64,000 bases of DNA from Streptomyces spororaveus (lineage in GTDB: Bacteria; Actinomycetota; Actinomycetes; Streptomycetales; Streptomycetaceae), in assembly GCF_016755875.1 (NCBI RefSeq), contig NZ_BNED01000005.1:6957501-7021500 (forward strand), written 5' to 3'. Under the pieces are notes generated by a model that saw only the letters and a list, made by a program, of their open reading frames with translations, had not been told where the DNA came from and did no database searches. A program made the position numbers and the translations under genes. Position 1 is the stretch's first letter. Each line of letters begins with the position of its first letter. Below are positions 40,001 to 52,000 of this stretch, piece after piece.

Positions 40001-43000
40001 GCCGGGACCCGGCCACCGGCCGCCCCTGGACCAGGGACGACACCGTACGGCCTTCGGCCAATGCCCGCAGCCCGGTCAGGAAATCCTCCCGGTCGGTGCC
40101 GACGACCACGGCACGGTGACCGAAGGCGGTACGGCCGGTCGCCAGGGCCAGGCCGGTCTCGGTCGCACCGGACTCCTCCGGGCGGGACTCGACATGCGCG
40201 GCCAGGGCCGCTGCCTGGGCGCGCAAGCCGGTGGCGGTCGGCGCGGAGACCACCCACGGCACCGGCTGTCCGCTGCCGGGGCCGTCCGTCGTCCGCGGCG
40301 GCAAGTCGGTTTCGGTTTCGGGTTCTTCGATGATGACGTGGGCGTTGGTGCCGCTGATGCCGAACGAGGAGACGGCGGCCCGGCGGGGCCGGTCGGCCGG
40401 TTCCCACGGGCGTGCCTGCGTGAGCAGGCTCACCGCGCCGGCCTGCCAGTCGATGCGGGTGGACGGGGTGTCGGCGTGCAAGGTCGCGGGCAGGGTGCGG
40501 TTCCGCATCGCCATGACCATCTTGATCACACCCGCGGCTCCTGCCGCGGCCTGAGTGTGACCGATGTTCGACTTGACGGAGCCCAGCCAGAGCGGGTTGT
40601 CGTCGCTGTGTTCCTGACCGTAGGTCGCCAGCAGGGCCTGGGCCTCGATCGGGTCACCCAGTCGTGTACCCGTTCCGTGGGCTTCCACGACGTCGACGTC
40701 GGCTGCGTTCAGTCCGGCCGAGGCGAGTGCCTGACGGATCACACGCTGCTGTGAAGGTCCGTTCGGTGCGGTCAGACCGTTGCTCGCCCCGTCCTGGTTC
40801 ACGGCACTGCCACGGATCACCGCAAGGACCTGGTGCCCGTTGCGCCGTGCGTCCGACAACCGCTCCAGCAGCAGCAGACCCGCACCCTCACCGAACCCCG
40901 TCCCGTCGGCGTCGTCGGAGAAGGCCTTGCAACGCCCGTCCTCCGACAGCCCGCGCTGCCGACTGAACTCGATGAAGGTGGTGGGAGTCGACATCACGGT
41001 CACGCCGCCGGCCAGCGCCAGGGAGCATTCGCCCTGGCGCAGGGCCTGGGCGGCCAGGTGCATGGCGACCAGCGACGAGGAACACGCCGTGTCCACACTG
41101 ACCGCCGGCCCCTCCAACCCGAAGGTGTAAGCCACCCGGCCCGAGGCCACACTGTTGGAACTGCCGTTGACCAGGTAGCCCTCCAGCTCCTTCGGTGCCC
41201 GAGTGATCCGCGAACCGTAGTCGTTGTACATGACACCCGTGAACACGCCGGTGCGGCTTCCGCGCAGGCTGGCCGGATCGATGCCTGCCCGCTCGAACGC
41301 CTCCCACGCCGTCTCCAGCAGCAGCCGTTGCTGCGGATCCGTCGCCAGCGCCTCGCGCGGACTGATCCCGAAGAACTCCGCGTCGAACCGGTCCGCGTCG
41401 TACAGGAACCCGCCATGACGCGTGAAGGACGTGCCGCTGCGCTCCGGATCCGGGTCGCGCAGTGCGGCCAGGTCCCAGTCGCGGTCTTCGGGAAAGTCCC
41501 CGATGACGTCGCGGCCCTCGGCCACCAGCCGCCACAGCCCCTCCGGACCGGTGACCCCGCCCGGGAAGCGGCAGCCGATGCCCACGATCGCGATCGGCTC
41601 GTCAGCCGCAAGGCCGGCGACGGCGACGTCGGCGCTGAGAGTGGTGTCGGCCGCTTCACCGCCGAGGAGTTCACCGGCGAGGTGAACGGCGAGCACGTTG
41701 ACGGTCGGGTGGTCGAAGACCAGCGAGGCGGGCAGCTTGAGCCCGGTGGCCTGGTTGAGCCGGTTGCGGAGTTCCACAGCCGTCAGAGAGTCGAAGCCCA
41801 GATCGATGAAGGGGCGGTCCACCGGCACAGCGCGTGGGTCGGCGTGGCCGAGTACGGCCGCCGCCTGGGCGCCGACCAGTTCCGTCAGCAGCCGCTGCCG
41901 GTCCGTTCCCGACAGGCTTCGCAGCCGCTCGGCCAGTCCACCGCCGCCCGAGCCGTCGGCTGCGGATCCGGCCGCCGCCCGACGCGCGACGGGCCGTACG
42001 AGGCCCCGCAGGAGTACGGGAACGGGTGCGCTGCTCCGGGCCAGGGCAGCCAGGTCGAGGCGAGCTGCGACCACGGCGGGAGCCGTCCCGGCGACGGCCT
42101 CGTCGAACAGGGCGAGCCCTTGGCCGGCGGCGAGCGGTGCGACGCCGGAGCGGCCCAGGCGGGCCAGGTCGGCGCCGGTGAGTTCACCGGTCATCCCGCT
42201 CGCCTCGGCCCACAGGCCCCACGCCAGCGAGGTCGCGGGCAACCCGGCCGCTCGCCGCGCGGCGGCGAGTGCGTCCAGGTAGGTGTTGGCGGCCGCGTAG
42301 TTGGCCTGTCCTGCCGTGCCGAGCGTTCCCGCGAGCGAGGAGAAGAGGACGAAAGCGTCGAGGTCCAGGTCCTGGGTGAGCTCGTGCAGATGCCGGGCCG
42401 CGTCCGCCTTCGGCGCGAGGACGCGGGCCAGGCGGTCCGGGGTGAGGGACTCCAGCGTGCCGTCGTCCAGCACGCCGGCCGTGTGGATCACCGCGGTGAG
42501 CGGGTGGGCGGCCGGGATGCCCGCCAGCAGCGCGGCGAGGGCCTCCCGGTCGGCGGTGTCGCAGGCCGCGACCGTGACGTGGGCGCCGAGCGCGCCGAGC
42601 TCCTCGGCCAGCTCGCCGGCCCCGGCCGCAGCCGCTCCGCGTCGGGAAACCAGCAGCAGGTGCCTGACGCCGTACTCGGTCACCAGATGCCGCGCGAACA
42701 ACGCACCCAGCGCCCCGGTACCGCCCGTGATCAGCACCGTGCCCCCGGCCCGGAACACCGAACGGTCTCCCGCACCGGAACCCTCCACCGCGACCGGCAC
42801 GAGCCGCGGCAGGAACCAGCGCCCCCCGCGGACCGCGCACTGCGGCTCGGCGGTGTCCTCCAGCAGCGCGGGCACCTCCGCGCCCCCCTCCAGGTCCAGC
42901 AGTACGAACCGACCGGGGTGTTCGGTCTGCGCCGAACGCACCAACCCCCAGACGGCCGCCGCCGCCGGATCCGGCTGCTCCGGACCGGCCCCGGGCACGG

Positions 43001-46000
43001 CCACGGCCTGCCGCGTTACCACGACGAGCGGATCGGCGGTCTCGGCGGCCACCCGGGCCTGGAGCGCGGCCAGCACCTCCGCCAGCACCGAGCCGACGGT
43101 CCCGTTCCCGGTCACAGGCTCCAGAACGTCGAACTCGCCGCCCGTGCCGGACGACCCGGAGTACGGCTGCCAGTCCACGCGCAGCAGCGGCACCCGCCCG
43201 GACCCGGCCGTCCGCAGCCGCTCCTTGTCCACAGGGCGCAGGCTCAGCGAGGCCACGTCCGCCACCACGCCGCCCAGCACGTCGGCGACGGAGACCGAGA
43301 TCTCGTTGCGGCCGGCCGAACGCAGCCGGACCCGCAGGGCGGTGGCACCCTCCGCGTGCAGGGTGACCCCGCTCCACGAGAACGGCAGCGCACTCTCCTC
43401 GACTGCGCCGAGCGCACCGAGCACCACGGGGTGCAGCGCCGCGTCCAGCAGCGCCGGGTGCAACCCGAACGCTCCGGCGTCCGCGCCTGCCTCGGCGGGC
43501 AGGGCGACCTCGGCGTACACCTCGTCATCGAGCTGCCACAGGGCGCGCAGGCCCTGGAAGACAGGCCCGTACTCGTACCCCTGTGCGGCGAGCCGCTCGT
43601 AGGCACCGTCCAGATCCACGGGGACCGCGCCCGGCGGCGGCCATGCGGCCGGCAGCGGATCGGCGGAGCCGACGGAACCGGCCGTGGAGTTCTGGCTGCC
43701 GGAGCTCAGGGTGCCACTGGCGTGTCGGGTCCACGTGCCGTGCGGATCCTCGTCGTCGGTCCGGGACAGGACGGCCACGTCGCGGCGGCCCTTCGCGTCC
43801 GGTTCGCCCACGGAGACCTGCAGGCGCAGCGCGGCGCCCTCGGCGAACACCATGGGTGCGTGGACGGTGAGTTCCTCCAGGTGCGGGCAGTCCGCGTCGC
43901 GCCCCGCCCGCAGGGCCAGTTCGGCGAAGGCGGTGCCGGGCAGCAGCACCGTGCCGCTGACGGCGTGGTCGGCGAGCCACGGGTGCGTGCGCAGCGAGAG
44001 CCGGCCGGTGAGCAGCAGGCCACTTCGGTCGCCGAGTTCGACGGCCGCGCCGAGCAGCGGGTGCGCCGCGGGGCGCAGCCCGGCGGTGTTCATGTCGCCG
44101 GTGCGGGCGACACCCTCCAGCCAGTACGAGGCGTGCTGGAAGGGGTAGGTGGGCAGCTCGACATGCCGGTACGGGCGTTCTCCCGATCCGGTTCCCGCGG
44201 CGGAGGCGAAGGCGGGGCTCCAGTCCACCGCCAGCCCTGCCGTGTAACCGGTGGCAGCGGAGGCGTGGAAGCGGTCCAGACCGCCCTCGTCCCGCCGCAA
44301 GGTGCCCAGGGCCACCGCCTCGGCTCCGAGCGTTCCGGGCCGCTCGTCGGCTGCCGCGGCGATCGACTCCTGCACGGCCGCGGCCAGCACGGGGTGGGCA
44401 CTGACCTCCACGAACGCTCCGTGTCCGTGCTCCAGCAGAGCCCGGGTGGCGAGGTCGAAGCGCACGGTCTCCCGCAGGTTGCGGTACCAATAGGCGGCGT
44501 CGAGCTGACGGGTGTCCAGCAGGTCGCCGGTGACGGCGGAGTAGAACGGCGTGCGTGCCGTGCGGGGCACGACGGGCGCCAGCAGACCGAGGAGTTCCTC
44601 CTCGATCGCCTCGACGTGCGCGGAGTGGGAGGCGTAGTCCACCGGGATCCGGCGGGCCCGGACCTCTTCGGCAGCACAAGCGTCGAGCAACTCCTGCAGT
44701 GCCTCCGGGTCACCGGAGACCACGCACGATGCGGGCCCGTTGACCGTGGCGACCGACAGCCGGCCCGGCCAGGCCGTGATGCGCTGCTCGGTCTCCTCGT
44801 ACGGCAGCGGGACGGACACCATGCCGCCGGTGCCCGCCAGCGCGCCGAGGGCGCGGCTGCGCAGGGCGACCACTCGGGCCGCGTCCTGGAGCGTGAGCGC
44901 ACCGGCGACGGCGGCCGCCGCGATCTCGCCCTGGGAGTGCCCGACCACGGCGGCCGGGCGGACACCGTACGACTCCCAGAGCGCGGCCAGCGACACCATG
45001 ACGGCGAACAGCACGGGCTGGACGACATCCACGCGGTCATAGCCGGGGGCACCGGGCTCGCCACGCAGCACATCGAACAGCGACCAGTCGGTGAACTCGG
45101 CCAGCGCGGCTTCGCATTCGGCCATGCGCTCCCGGAAGACCGGTGCGGTCTGCAGGAGTTCGAGAGCCATGCCCACCCACTGCGAGCCCTGGCCGGGGAA
45201 GACGAACACGGTGCCGCCGAGGCCGCCGGGGGCGGCGCCGCCGGTGACCACGCGGGGGTCGGGGCGGCCGTCGGCGAGGGCGGCCAGGGCCTCTCGTACG
45301 CCGTCGCGGTCGGGGGCGGTCACGACGGCCCTCTGATCGAAGACGGCCCGGGTCGTGTGCAGGGCCCAGGCCACGTCCGCCGCGCCGACGGAGTGGGGGG
45401 CGTCGGCTGCGAGCAGGTCGCGCAGCTGGGCGGCCAGCTCGGACAGCGGCTGCCCGGCGCGGGCGGACAGCACCAGCGGGGGCACCGGCTGTCCGCTGCC
45501 GGGGCCGTCCGTCGTCCGCGGCGGCAAGTCGGGTTCGGTTTCGGGTTCTTCGATGATGACGTGGGCGTTGGTGCCGCTGATGCCGAACGAGGAGACGGCG
45601 GCCCGGCGGGGCCGGTCGGCCGGTTCCCACGGGCGTGCCTGCGTGAGGAGGCTCACCGCGCCGGCCTGCCAGTCGATGCGGGTGGACGGGGTGTCGGCGT
45701 GCAAGGTCGCGGGCAGGGTGCGGTTCCGCATCGCCATGACCATCTTGATCACACCCGCGGCTCCTGCCGCGGCCTGAGTGTGACCGATGTTCGACTTGAC
45801 CGAGCCGAGCCAGAGCGGGTTGTCGTCGCTGTGTTCCTGACCGTAGGTCGCCAGCAGGGCCTGGGCCTCGATCGGGTCACCCAGTCGTGTGCCCGTTCCG
45901 TGGGCTTCGACCACGTCGACGTCGGCTGCGTTCAGTCCGGCCGAGGCGAGTGCCTGACGGATCACACGCTGTTGTGAAGGTCCGTTCGGTGCGGTCAGGC

Positions 46001-49000
46001 CGTTGCTCGCCCCGTCCTGGTTCACGGCACTGCCCCGGATCACCGCGAGGACCTGGTGCCCGTTGCGCCGTGCGTCCGACAACCGTTCCAGCAGCAGCAG
46101 ACCCGCACCCTCTCCCCAGCCGGTGCCGTCGGCGTCGTCGGAGAAGGCCTTGCAACGCCCGTCCTCGGACAGCCCGCGCTGCCGACTGAACTCGATGAAG
46201 GTGTTGGGGGTGGACATGATCGCCACGCCGCCGGCCAGCGCCAGGGAGCATTCGCCCTGGCGCAGGGCCTGGGCGGCCAGGTGCATGGCGACCAGCGACG
46301 AGGAACACGCTGTGTCGACACTGACCGCCGGCCCCTCCAACCCGAAGGTGTAAGCCACCCGGCCAGAGACCACGCTGCCGGTGTTCCCGGCGAGCAGCAT
46401 GCCCTCGTACCCCTCGGGCGCCGGCTGGAGCCGCGAGGCGTAGTCGTTGTACATGACGCCCGTGAATACGCCGGTGCGGCTGCCGCGCAGGCTGGCCGGA
46501 TCGATGCCCGCCCGCTCGAACGCCTCCCACGCGGTCTCCAGCAGCAGCCGCTGCTGCGGATCCGTCGCCAGCGCCTCGCGCGGACTGATCCCGAAGAACT
46601 CCGCGTCGAACCGGTCCGCGTCGTGGAGGAACCCGCCATGACGGGTGTAGGAGGTACCGCGTCGTTCCGGGTCGGGATCGTAGAGGGACTCCAGGTCCCA
46701 GCCCCGGTTCTCCGGGAAGCCGGAGATGGCGTCGCGGCCCTCGGCCACCAGCCGCCACAGCCCCTCCGGACCGGTGACCCCGCCCGGGAAGCGGCAGCCG
46801 ATACCGACGATCGCGATCGGCTCGTCGGCGGCGATGGAGGAGGTGACGGAGGCCCCGTCCAAGGCGCCGGAGCCGTCCTCGCCGGTGCCGACGGCCTCGG
46901 CCAGCAGGTGGGCGGCGAGCAGGCCCGCGGTCGGGAAGTCGAACAGCAGGGAGGCGGGCAGCTTGAGCCCGGTGGCCTGGTTGAGCCGGTTGCGGAGTTC
47001 CACGGCCGTCAGCGAGTCGAAGCCGAGCTCGTGGAACGCCCGGTCGGTCGGCACCGCCTGGGGGCCGGAGTGCCCGAGCACGGCCGAGGCCTGTGCCCGG
47101 ACCAGGGCCAGGGCGGTCTGCTCGCGCTCCGCGGCCGGCAGGGTACGCAGCAGCTCCGCCCAGGCCCCTGCCGCGCCCTGGCCGGCGGCGGCCCGGCGGC
47201 GGGCCGGAACCCTGACCAGTCGGCGGAAGAGAGAGGGTAGAGTGCCGTTCCCGGCCCGCCCGCGCAGCTGGTCCAGGTCGAGGCGGGCCGCGACCATGGC
47301 AGGAGCCGTCCCGGCGAGGGCCGCGTCGAAGAACGCCAGCCCTTCGGCGTTCGGCAGCGGGGCGATACCAGCCCGGCGCATCCGGACCAGGTCGGCGTCG
47401 GCCAGCTCGCCGGTCATCCCGCCGGCCTCGGCCCACAGACCCCACGCCAGCGAGGTCGCGGGCAGTCCGGCGGAGTGCCGGAGCCGGGCGAGCGCGTCCA
47501 GGGCGGCGTTGGCGGCCGCGTAGTTGGCCTGCCCGGCCGTGCCGAAGGTGCCCGCCACGGAGGAGAAGAGGACGAAAGCGTCGAGGTCCAGATCCTGGGT
47601 GAGCTCGTGCAGATGCCAGGCGGCGTCGGCCTTGGGGGCGAGGACGCGGGCCAGGCGGTCCGGGGTGAGGGATTCCAGGGTGCCGTCGTCCAGCACGCCG
47701 GCCGTGTGGATCACCGCGGTGAGCGGGTGGGCGGCCGGGATGCCCGCCAGCAGCGCGGCGAGGGCCTCCCGGTCGGCGGTGTCGCAGGCCGCGACCGTGA
47801 CGTGGGCGCCGAGCGCGCCGAGCTCCTCGGCCAGCTCGCCGGCCCCGGCCGCAGCCGCTCCGCGTCGGGAAACCAGCAGCAGGTGGCCCACGCCGTACTC
47901 GGTCACCAGGTGCCGCGCGAACAACGCACCCAGCGCCCCGGTACCGCCCGTGATCAGCACCGTGCCCCCGGCCCGGAACACCGAACGGTCTCCCACACCG
48001 GAACCCTCCACCGCGACCGGCACGAGCCGGGCCGCGGACAACTCCCCGTTGCGCACGGCCAGCTGGGTCTCGCCCGCCGCCACGGCCGAGGCCACCGCCG
48101 CAGCCGGGACGTCCGTGCCGTCGGTGTCCAGCAGCACGAACCGGCCGGGGTGCTCCGCCTGCGCGGAGCGTACGAGCCCTTGGACGGCCGCGCCCGCCAG
48201 GTCACCGGCCGCATCCCGGGTACGGACGACCAGTACTCCCTCGTCGTCCTCCCCCAGCCTCTCCTGGATTCGGGACAGCGCCGCCGCGGCGGTCGCGTGG
48301 ACCGACTGCCCGGTCACCCGGTATTCCGCCCACGCGACCGGCTCCTCGCCGGCTGCCGCGTCAAGCGGCAGCGGCACCCATTCCAGGGCCAGCAGCCGGT
48401 CCCCGCTGTCGGCCCGGGCCCCCGTGGCCAGCGGCCGGAACATCAGCTCGGTGATCTCGGCCACCGGCGCGCCCGTACCGTCGGTGAGCGTCAGCGTGGC
48501 GGTGCTGTCGCCGGTCGGGGCGATGCGCACCCGCAGCGAGTCCGCGCCGACGGCGTGCAGCCGTACGCCGGAGAAGGAGAACGGGATCCTGGGCGCCCCG
48601 CCGGCTCCGGCCGTCGTGGCGTCCGCCAGGACGAACGGGTGCAGGGCCGCGTCCAGCAGCGCCGGGTGCAGGCCGAATGCACCGGCGGAGGTGCCCGAGG
48701 CCTCCGAGGGCAGCCGGACTTCGGCGAACAGCTCCTCGCCCCGCCGCCACAGGCCGGTCAGGCCCTGGAAGACCGGGCCGTAGTCGTATCCCAGTCCGGC
48801 CAGCACCGCGTATGCGTCGGCCAGGGACACGGCCTCGGCACCCGGAACCGGCCAGGCCCCGGACGCGGCGGCCGGTGCGGTCTCGGAGCCGACGGGTTCC
48901 TCGGCGAGCACGCCCGATGCGTGCCGCGTCCACGGCGCGTCGACGCCGCTCGTCCCCGGGCCGCGGTGCGGCCGGGACAGCACGGTCACCGTGCGCCGGC

Positions 49001-52000
49001 CGTCGGCTTCCGGAGCCTTCACCGCCACCTGGAGCTGTACGGCACCCCGCTCGGGAAGGAAGAGGGGTGCTTCGAGGGTGAGTTCGTCCAGTACGCCGCA
49101 GCCGGACCGGTCTCCCGCGTGCAGCGCCAGCTCCACGAAGGCGGTGCCCGGCAGCAGCACCTGCCCGCCGACCGCGTGGTCGGCGAGCCACGGGTGCGTG
49201 CGCAGCGAGAGTTGGCCGGTGAGCAGCAGGCCCTGCTCGTCGCCCAGTTCGACGGCGGCGGCCAGCAGCGGGTGGCTTCCGTCGCCGTCCAGGCCGAGCC
49301 GGCCCAGGTCACCGGCCGTCGCGGCCGGCTCCAGCCAGTACCGCTCGCCCTGGAAGGCGTAGGTCGGCAGGGCGAGCGGGTTCGCCGGGGCGGGGCCGGA
49401 CAGGGACTGCCAGTCGACGGACAGCGCGCCGCACGCGTGGGCGTCGGCCAGTGCGGAGAGCACCGAGATGCTCTCGTCGCCGGCCTGGCGCCGCAGGGCC
49501 GCGATCACCCGCACCCGCTCGTCATCGCCCAGGGTCGCGGCGACGGCCGGAGTGAGGACGGCGTCGGGGCCGATCTCCAGGTAGGTGGTGGTGCCTTGGC
49601 TGCGCAGGGTGCGGATGCCGTCGGCGAAGCGGACGGCCTGGCGGATGTGGTCGACCCAGTAGCCGGGGTCGCAGAGCTGTTCGTCGGTGGCGAGTTCACC
49701 GGTCAGGTTGGAGACCACCGGCACGTCCGCGCCACGGAAGGCCAGTGTCTCCAGCACGGCACGGAAATCGGCCAGGACGCTGTCCATGTGTGCCGAGTGG
49801 AACGCGTGGCTCACGCGCAGCCGTGTCGCCTTGACGCCCTGGGTCTTCCACTGCTGCACCACGGCGGCCACTGCCGCTTCGTCGCCTGAAACCACGGTCG
49901 CGTCGGGGGCGTTGACGGCCGCGATGTCCACGCCCTCCGGCAGGGCCGCGGCCACGTCGGCTTCCGGGGCCTGGACCGAGGCCATCGCTCCGCCCGGACG
50001 TGCGGACTGCATGAGCCGCCCACGCGCCGCCACCAGAGCGGCCGCGTCTTCCAATGACCACACGCCCGCCAGATAGGCGGCGGTCACCTCGCCGATCGAA
50101 TGTCCGGCCAGGACATCGGGGCGCATGCCCCAGTGTTCCAGGAGCCGGTACAGGGCGACCTCGCAGGCGAAGATCGCAGGCTGGGCGTACTGGGTCAGAT
50201 CCAGCAGAGCCGCCTCAGGGGAGTCCGCCTCCGCGAACACGATCCCGGCCAGCGGCTGGTCGAGGTGCACGTCCAACGCCGCGCACACCTCATCGAACGC
50301 GGCAGCGTAGCCAGGCTGGGCGGCATACAGCTCCCGTCCCATACCCACCCGCTGAGACCCCTGACCGGAGAAGACCGCCGCGAGCCGACCGGAATGCCGG
50401 GCCACCCCGGTCCGGACACCGGCCACATCGTCCCCTTGGGCGAACGCGTCGAGTGCGGTGAGGAGTTCCGTACGGTCGGTGCCGACGACCACGGCACGGT
50501 GGCTGAGCGCGGCCCGGGTGGTGGCGAGGGCGTGGGCGACGGCGAGTGGATCGCTGTCCGGCTGCCCGGCCAGCAGGTCCCGCAGCCGGGCGGCCTGCGC
50601 GCGCAGCGCCGGCAGCCCGGAGGCCGACAGCGGCCACAGCGCGGGCCGCCCGGCGCCCTCGGCTACGGGCTCCACCACAGCCACGGCCACAGGTGCGGGT
50701 TCGGTTTCGGGTTCTTCGATGATGATGTGGGCGTTGGTGCCGCTGATGCCGAACGAGGAGACGGCGGCCCGGCGGGGCCGGTCGGCCGGTTCCCACGGGC
50801 GTGCCTGCGTGAGGAGGCTCACCGCGCCGGCCTGCCAGTCGATGCGGGTGGACGGGGTGTCGGCGTGCAAGGTCGCGGGCAGGGTGCGGTTCCGCATCGC
50901 CATGACCATCTTGATCACACCCGCGGCTCCTGCCGCGGCCTGAGTGTGACCGATGTTCGACTTGACGGAGCCGAGCCAGAGCGGGTTGTCGTCGCTGTGT
51001 TCCTGACCGTAGGTCGCCAGCAGGGCCTGGGCCTCGATCGGGTCACCCAGTCGTGTGCCCGTTCCGTGGGCTTCGACCACGTCGACGTCAGCTGCGTTCA
51101 GTCCGGCCGAGGCGAGTGCCTGACGGATCACACGCTGTTGTGAAGGTCCGTTCGGTGCGGTCAGGCCGTTGCTCGCCCCGTCCTGGTTCACGGCACTGCC
51201 ACGGATCACCGCGAGGACCTGGTGCCCGTTGCGCCGTGCGTCCGACAACCGTTCCAGCAGCAGCAGACCCGCACCCTCACCCCAGCCGGTGCCGTCGGCG
51301 TCGTCGGAGAAGGCCTTGCAACGCCCGTCCTCGGACAGCCCGCGCTGCCGACTGAACTCCACGAACGTGCCCGGCGTCGACATCACGGTCACGCCGCCGG
51401 CCAGCGCCAGGGAGCATTCGCCCTGGCGCAGGGCCTGGGCGGCCAGGTGCATGGCGACCAGCGACGAGGAACACGCTGTGTCGACACTGACCGCCGGCCC
51501 CTCCAACCCGAAGGTGTAAGCCACCCGGCCCGAGGCCACACTGTTGGAACTGCCGGTCAGCAGATAGCCGTCGGTGTCCTCCACGGCCTCGTGCAGCCGC
51601 GGCCCGTAGTCGGGGGACATCAGGCCGGTGAACACGCCGGTGCGGGTGCCGCGCAGGCTGGCCGGATCGATGCCCGCCCGCTCGAACGCCTCCCACGCCG
51701 TCTCCAGCAGCAGCCGCTGCTGCGGATCCGTCGCGAGCGCCTCGCGCGGACTGATTCCGAAGAACTCCGCGTCGAACCGGTCCGCGTCGTGGAGGAACCC
51801 GCCATGACGGGTGTAGGAGGTACCGCGTCGTTCCGGGTCGGGATCGTAGAGGGACTCCAGGTCCCAGCCCCGGTTCTCCGGGAAGCCGGAGATGGCGTCG
51901 CGGCCCTCGGCCACCAGCCGCCACAGCCCCTCCGGACCGGTGACCCCGCCCGGGAAGCGGCAGCCGATACCGACGATCGCGATCGGCTCGTCGGCGGCAA

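Noticed and set aside
40833..45977. A 1,714-codon + strand open frame inside the PKS gene
   Set aside because: Antisense shadow of the PKS; repeated segments mirror the repeated KS/KR blocks.
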